A DNA stretch of 9,647 bases from Burkholderiaceae bacterium. GTDB taxonomy: Bacteria > Pseudomonadota > Gammaproteobacteria > Burkholderiales > Burkholderiaceae_C. The position numbers and the translations under genes were made by a program. The notes below the pieces were generated by a model. The model saw only the letters and a program-made list of their open reading frames with translations, ran no database searches and was not told the DNA's origin. Position 1 is the stretch's first letter, and every line of letters begins with the position of its first letter. Where the stretch lies: assembly GCA_023268425.1 (NCBI GenBank), contig JALRFN010000269.1:1-9647 (forward strand), in the 5' to 3' direction. Below are positions 7,047 through 9,647 of this stretch, piece by piece.

Positions 7047-7507
7047 GCGATGCGGTCCAGCAGTTGGGCCATTTCCACCGCGACAGCAGCGGCGTCACGG
7101 CCTTTGTCGACTTGGCGGGCGATGGCTTGCGCTTCGTCTTCGACGGTCAAGATGGCGTTGGCCACTGGGATTTCGTAGTCCAAAGCGACGCGGCTGACGC
7201 CTGCGCCCGACTCGTTGGCCACCAGTTCAAAGTGGTAGGTTTCACCACGGATGATGCAGCCCAGCGCAATCAAGGCGTCGAAACGGTCGTGCTGCGCCAT
7301 GGCTTGCAGGGCGACGGGCACTTCCAAAGCGCCGGGGACTTCGGCAGTTTCGATGTGTTCGCGTTTGACACCAAGGCGCAGCAGTTCGCTGATGCAGGCG
7401 TCTTGCAGGGTTTGTGTGATGCTGTCGTTGAAGCGGGCGCGCACGATGCCGATGACCATGTTGTGGCCGTCGAGCTCGGGGGCGTGTCCTTGATTGGCGT
7501 CTTGCAT
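7043..7507 (-). CDS. ribH: 6,7-dimethyl-8-ribityllumazine synthase (RibH)
   Basis: Condenses 5-amino-6-ribitylamino-uracil with 3,4-dihydroxy-2-butanone 4-phosphate to form lumazine, the penultimate step of riboflavin synthesis, usually as an icosahedral 60-mer or smaller oligomer in the cytosol. The 154 residues are full length. Visible motifs are IVRARFN (substrate-stacking Phe26), the AEVPGALEVP loop at about 55-64, the signature GCIIRGETYHFELVANESG with catalytic His92, and ILTVEDEAQAIAR near the C-terminus. The Shine-Dalgarno is poor (AGAAAG about 7 bases before the ATG). It follows ribE by a 77-base spacer that may hold its own promoter, and overlaps nusB by 4 bases. The neighbour ribBA is missing from this spacer. 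Confidence 0.97.
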   Translation of the reverse strand: MQDANQGHAPELDGHNMVIGIVRARFNDSITQTLQDACISELLRLGVKREHIETAEVPGALEVPVALQAMAQHDRFDALIALGCIIRGETYHFELVANESGAGVSRVALDYEIPVANAILTVEDEAQAIARQVDKGRDAAAVAVEMAQLLDRIA

Positions 7508-7530
7508 ATGGGCTTTCTGTGTCGCGCAGC

Positions 7531-7576
7531 GAGGCGCGCGCGAATGGCCTGATTATCGCAAGTCTTGCGCGCGCTC
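7531..7576. repeat. Overlapping inverted repeats in the ribE-ribH spacer
   Basis: Two mutually exclusive dyads occupy the 77-base spacer. The long one pairs GAGGCGCGCGC (7531-7541) with GCGCGCGCTC (7567-7576): ten base pairs with one bulged G and a 25-base loop. The short one, at 7557-7569, is CGCAAG-T-CTTGCG, two perfect 6-base arms around one base. They share 7567-7569. No T-run follows, so neither looks like a plain terminator. Confidence 0.55.
7552..7557 (-). promoter_or_regulatory. Possible -10 element ahead of ribH
   Basis: The minus strand reads GATAAT, one mismatch to TATAAT, about 45 bases before the ribH ATG and abutting the 13-base palindrome at 7557-7569. No convincing -35 box lies 16-18 bases upstream, so this is a weak candidate. 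Confidence 0.25.
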
Positions 7577-7584
7577 AGAGGCGC

Positions 7585-8223
7585 TCAGTGTGCCGGGGCG
7601 TCTTGCACCTTGGGCTGCAACATGCGCTCGACATAGCGGGCAATCAAATCGATTTCCAAGTTCACGCCGTCGCCGGCCTGAAGCTGACCCAAGGCCGTGT
7701 TCTCGACCGTGTGCGGGATCAGGTTGATGCTCAGCGCACAGTGTGCGTTGCTGTCTTGTACTTGGTTCACGGTCAAGCTCACGCCGTTGACCGTGATCGA
7801 GCCTTTGTAGGCAATGAAGCGCGCCAACGCGCGAGGGGCTGCAATGACCAGTGTCCAACTCTCGCCCACGGGGGCAAACGACAAGACCTGGCCTTGGCCG
7901 TCGACGTGTCCGCTGACCAGGTGCCCACCCAAGCGGTCGTGCGCGCGCAGCGCTTTCTCCAAATTGATGGCGCCGACGCGGTCCAGCCCACAGGTTTTGG
8001 ACAAGGACTCGGCAGAAATGTCGATGGTGAAGTGGCCTGCTGCAGCATCGAATTGGGTGACGGTCATGCAAGCGCCATTGAGCGCAATGGAGTCGCCCAA
8101 GCCAACGTCAGCCAGATAGTCTGGGGCAACCTCAATGTGCAAGCGTTTGCCGTGTTGGGCGTCTGGCCCCAAGTCATCGATTTGGGTGATGCGGCCAACG
8201 GCCGTGATGATGCCTGTGAACAT
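7585..8223 (-). CDS. ribE: Riboflavin synthase, alpha subunit (RibE/RibC)
   Basis: Dismutates two molecules of 6,7-dimethyl-8-ribityllumazine to riboflavin and the pyrimidinedione recycled by RibH; cytosolic, usually a homotrimer. The 212 residues are full length. The family N-terminus MFTGIITAVGRI fixes the start at ATG 8223; an open extension to 8337 lies inside ribD and is not credible. The two tandem lumazine-binding barrels are visible: domain 1 with GDSIALNGACMTVTQF (Ser45, Cys52) and domain 2 with LVSGHVDGQG (His105) and GSITVNGVSLTVNQV (Ser149). Phe2, Ser45, Cys52 and His105 correspond to the residues noted in the E. coli enzyme. The gene starts 16 bases after ribD, with no good Shine-Dalgarno. 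The gene is named ribC in E. coli. Confidence 0.97.
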   Translation of the reverse strand: MFTGIITAVGRITQIDDLGPDAQHGKRLHIEVAPDYLADVGLGDSIALNGACMTVTQFDAAAGHFTIDISAESLSKTCGLDRVGAINLEKALRAHDRLGGHLVSGHVDGQGQVLSFAPVGESWTLVIAAPRALARFIAYKGSITVNGVSLTVNQVQDSNAHCALSINLIPHTVENTALGQLQAGDGVNLEIDLIARYVERMLQPKVQDAPAH

Positions 8224-8239
8224 GGTTGTGGAGTCGCAA

Positions 8240-9358
8240 TCAGAGGGGAAAAGAGGCGTGCGTGGTGGCACGCAAGCGAAGGTCAGGCCCAACGGGCACG
8301 GTGTCGATCCAGTGTAGCGCCAGGCCTTGATCCACATGGTTCAAGGGGCCGAAGTTGCTCATGGTCTGGCCTTGGCCCAACCATTTGGGGGCCAGGTAGA
8401 CCAAGACTTCATCGACCCAACCCTCGCGCAGGAACGAGGCGTTCAGCGCGGCGCCCGCTTCCAGGTGCAACTCGTTCACTTCGTGCGCGGCCAAATCAAG
8501 CAGCATGGCCTCCAAATCGACTTTGCCTTGAGCGTTGGGCAGCGCGGTGTTTCGTGCTGCGGGGCCTGGTGCGGCCGCGTCTTGGGCTTGTGCGTGGTAG
8601 AGCCACACTTGGCGCTGGGGCACTTGCCAAAGCTTGGCCGTGCTTGGGGTTTGCAAGCGGCTGTCGATCAGCACCAAATGCGGCTGGCGCGGCGTCTTGG
8701 CGTCGCGCACGTCCAAGCGTGGGTCGTCGGCCAAAACGGTGCCAATGCCTGTGGCGACTGCGCAGGCGCGTGCTCGCCAGGCGTGACCGTCGGCTCGCGC
8801 CTCAACGCTGGTGATCCATTGGCTTTGACCGTTGGGCAGGGCGCTGATGCCGTCCAAAGATGCGGCCATTTTCATGCGCACCCACGGGCGCTGGCGCAGC
8901 ATGCGGCTGAAAAAACCGATGTTCAAGGTGCGTGCCTCGGCATCGAGCAAGCCCGATTGCACGCTGACACCGGCCGCACGCAAACGCTCGACACCGCGAC
9001 CCGCCACCAAGGGGTTGGGATCCAGACTGGCAATGACCACGCGGGACAGGCCCGCAGCCACCAGGGCGTCTGCGCAAGGCGGTGTGCGACCGTGGTGCGA
9101 ACAGGGCTCCAAGGTCACGTAGGCGGTGGCGCCGCGAAGCGCATGTCCGGATTGGGCCGCATCGCGCATCGCCATGACCTCGGCGTGAGGCCCGCCCACG
9201 GCTTGGGTGTGGCCTTGGCCCAGGGTCTGGCCCTGTGGACCAACGATCACACAGCCCACCCGTGGGTTGGGGTTGCTCAGGCACAGTGCGCGCTCGGCTT
9301 GCGCCAAGGCCTGTTGCATGAAGTGGAGATCGGCGGGTGACCAAACGGGGGCGGACAT
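8240..9358 (-). CDS. ribD: RibD, bifunctional pyrimidine deaminase / uracil reductase
   Basis: Catalyses the second and third steps of riboflavin synthesis: deamination of 2,5-diamino-6-ribosylamino-pyrimidinone phosphate, then NADPH-dependent reduction of the ribosyl side chain. The 372 residues carry both domains. The deaminase (about 1-145) has SNPNPRVGCVIV and the zinc site H58-A-E60 with PCSHHGRTPPC supplying Cys86 and Cys95. The reductase (about 155-365) has MKMAASLDG, GQSQWITS, TGIGTVLADDPRL, LVLIDSRLQTP and LHLEAGAALNASFL. At the SLDG motif the residue that is Arg or Lys in many RibD proteins is Ile171, possibly a lineage variant. The gene begins 31 bases after a pilin gene, with a hairpin abutting the ATG and no clear Shine-Dalgarno. 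ribE follows 16 bases downstream. Confidence 0.97.
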   Translation of the reverse strand: MSAPVWSPADLHFMQQALAQAERALCLSNPNPRVGCVIVGPQGQTLGQGHTQAVGGPHAEVMAMRDAAQSGHALRGATAYVTLEPCSHHGRTPPCADALVAAGLSRVVIASLDPNPLVAGRGVERLRAAGVSVQSGLLDAEARTLNIGFFSRMLRQRPWVRMKMAASLDGISALPNGQSQWITSVEARADGHAWRARACAVATGIGTVLADDPRLDVRDAKTPRQPHLVLIDSRLQTPSTAKLWQVPQRQVWLYHAQAQDAAAPGPAARNTALPNAQGKVDLEAMLLDLAAHEVNELHLEAGAALNASFLREGWVDEVLVYLAPKWLGQGQTMSNFGPLNHVDQGLALHWIDTVPVGPDLRLRATTHASFPL

Positions 9359-9377
9359 GGCGCGATGTTATCGCGTC
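9359..9377. repeat. Small perfect hairpin abutting the ribD start
   Basis: CGCGAT (9361-9366) and ATCGCG (9370-9375) form a 6-base perfect dyad around GTT. On the minus strand this hairpin ends 2 bases before the ribD ATG, where a ribosome-binding site should lie, and it contains GATAAC, a -10-like hexamer. No T-run follows, so it is not a standard terminator for the pilin gene. Confidence 0.45.
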
Positions 9378-9389
9378 CATCTGGTGGCA

Positions 9390-9647
9390 TCACTGCCAGC
9401 ATGTCGCGTCGCCGCTGGTGGAGCCACGTTGGCCCAAGTCGTTGATGCTCAGCCAGCCACAGGGGTCTTGTGCTTGCCCACCCAGGGGAATCGCCCACAA
9501 GGTGAAATGTTGTCCGTCGGTGGAATTGGCCCAAATTTGGTAGTGACCATTGGGCGAATGTTGCACACCCGGGGGCATGCCAGGGCCACCGCTGGCGGTG
9601 TTGAGTGGGTAGCTGCCTTGAGCGGTCGCGGAACGCTCCATCCAATT
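9390..9647 (-). CDS. Type IV pilin-like protein, PilE-type minor pilin (5' end outside window)
   Basis: The C-terminal 85 residues of a protein whose frame is still open at the window edge. It resembles the PilE/minor-pilin C-terminal half seen in Betaproteobacteria: NWMERSATAQGSYPL at the start, corresponding to the usual W-ERxxTATGxYP after the long N-terminal helix, then HFTLWAIPLGGQAQDPCGWLSINDLG, ending ATCWQ. Cys63 and Cys83 of the visible part would form the C-terminal disulfide loop of type IV pilins. The prepilin cleavage site and hydrophobic helix would be upstream, outside the window. The internal ATG at 9641 is not the true start. Minor pilin genes would be expected further upstream. 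The assignment rests on motif resemblance, so the subfamily is uncertain. Confidence 0.8.
   Translation of the reverse strand, partial: NWMERSATAQGSYPLNTASGGPGMPPGVQHSPNGHYQIWANSTDGQHFTLWAIPLGGQAQDPCGWLSINDLGQRGSTSGDATCWQ

Noticed and set aside
8224..8337. N-terminal extension of riboflavin synthase by 38 codons
   Set aside because: It lies mostly inside ribD; the family begins with MFTGI, found at 8223.
7519..8814. Open reading frame of 431 codons on the plus strand across ribE and ribD
   Set aside because: It is antisense to two certain genes, has no recognisable domain, and its Arg/Ala/Gly/Gln-rich composition is what high-G+C antisense frames give.
8327..9340. Open reading frame of 337 codons on the plus strand inside ribD
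   Set aside because: Fully antisense to ribD with shadow-like composition and no motif.
9359..9647. FMN riboswitch upstream of ribD
   Set aside because: Only 31 non-coding bases precede ribD and the rest is pilin coding sequence; no conserved multi-stem FMN-aptamer pattern is visible.

Overview
The window looks like part of a Burkholderiales chromosome (Betaproteobacteria), most probably Comamonadaceae. I infer this from the high G+C content, the style of the proteins, and a type IV pilin gene sitting directly in front of ribD. The genus cannot be named from the sequence alone. All ten genes lie on the minus strand, so transcription runs from high to low coordinates. The longest gene-free gap is 99 bases. 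I see no tRNA, rRNA, CRISPR array, insertion sequence, phage gene or clear intrinsic terminator.

In transcription order: (1) 9647-9390, the C-terminal end of a PilE-like minor pilin. (2) 9358-7043, riboflavin synthesis genes ribD, ribE (riboflavin synthase, also called ribC) and ribH (lumazine synthase). ribBA, which commonly lies between ribE and ribH in this order, is absent; a 77-base spacer with overlapping inverted repeats takes its place. (3) 7046-6585, nusB (antitermination and rRNA transcription), overlapping ribH by 4 bases. (4) 6588-3914, ybgC-tolQ-tolR-tolA, the inner-membrane motor of the Tol-Pal envelope system. ybgC overlaps nusB by 4 bases and tolQ overlaps ybgC by 4 bases. tolB and pal, the usual next genes, are not here. 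(5) 3814-1, an RND-type efflux pair: a periplasmic adaptor and an MdtB/MdtC-like inner-membrane pump. The pump is cut by the window edge at about residue 876 of a probable ~1030.

How the genes work together: RibD, RibE and RibH supply three of the enzymes that turn the GTP-derived precursor into riboflavin; GTP cyclohydrolase II and dihydroxybutanone-phosphate synthase must be encoded elsewhere. TolQ-TolR form a proton-driven motor that energises TolA, which spans the periplasm towards TolB/Pal at the outer membrane. YbgC is an acyl-CoA thioesterase that customarily travels with the tol genes. The adaptor and pump would form a tripartite exporter with an outer-membrane channel not seen here.

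I do not see a wholly unknown system. The most notable points are organisational: three successive ATGA stop/start overlaps joining ribH-nusB-ybgC-tolQ, the loss of ribBA and of tolB-pal from their usual places, the efflux pair directly after tolA, a TolA stalk built on a 10-residue repeat, and inverted repeats in each of the three non-trivial intergenic gaps.
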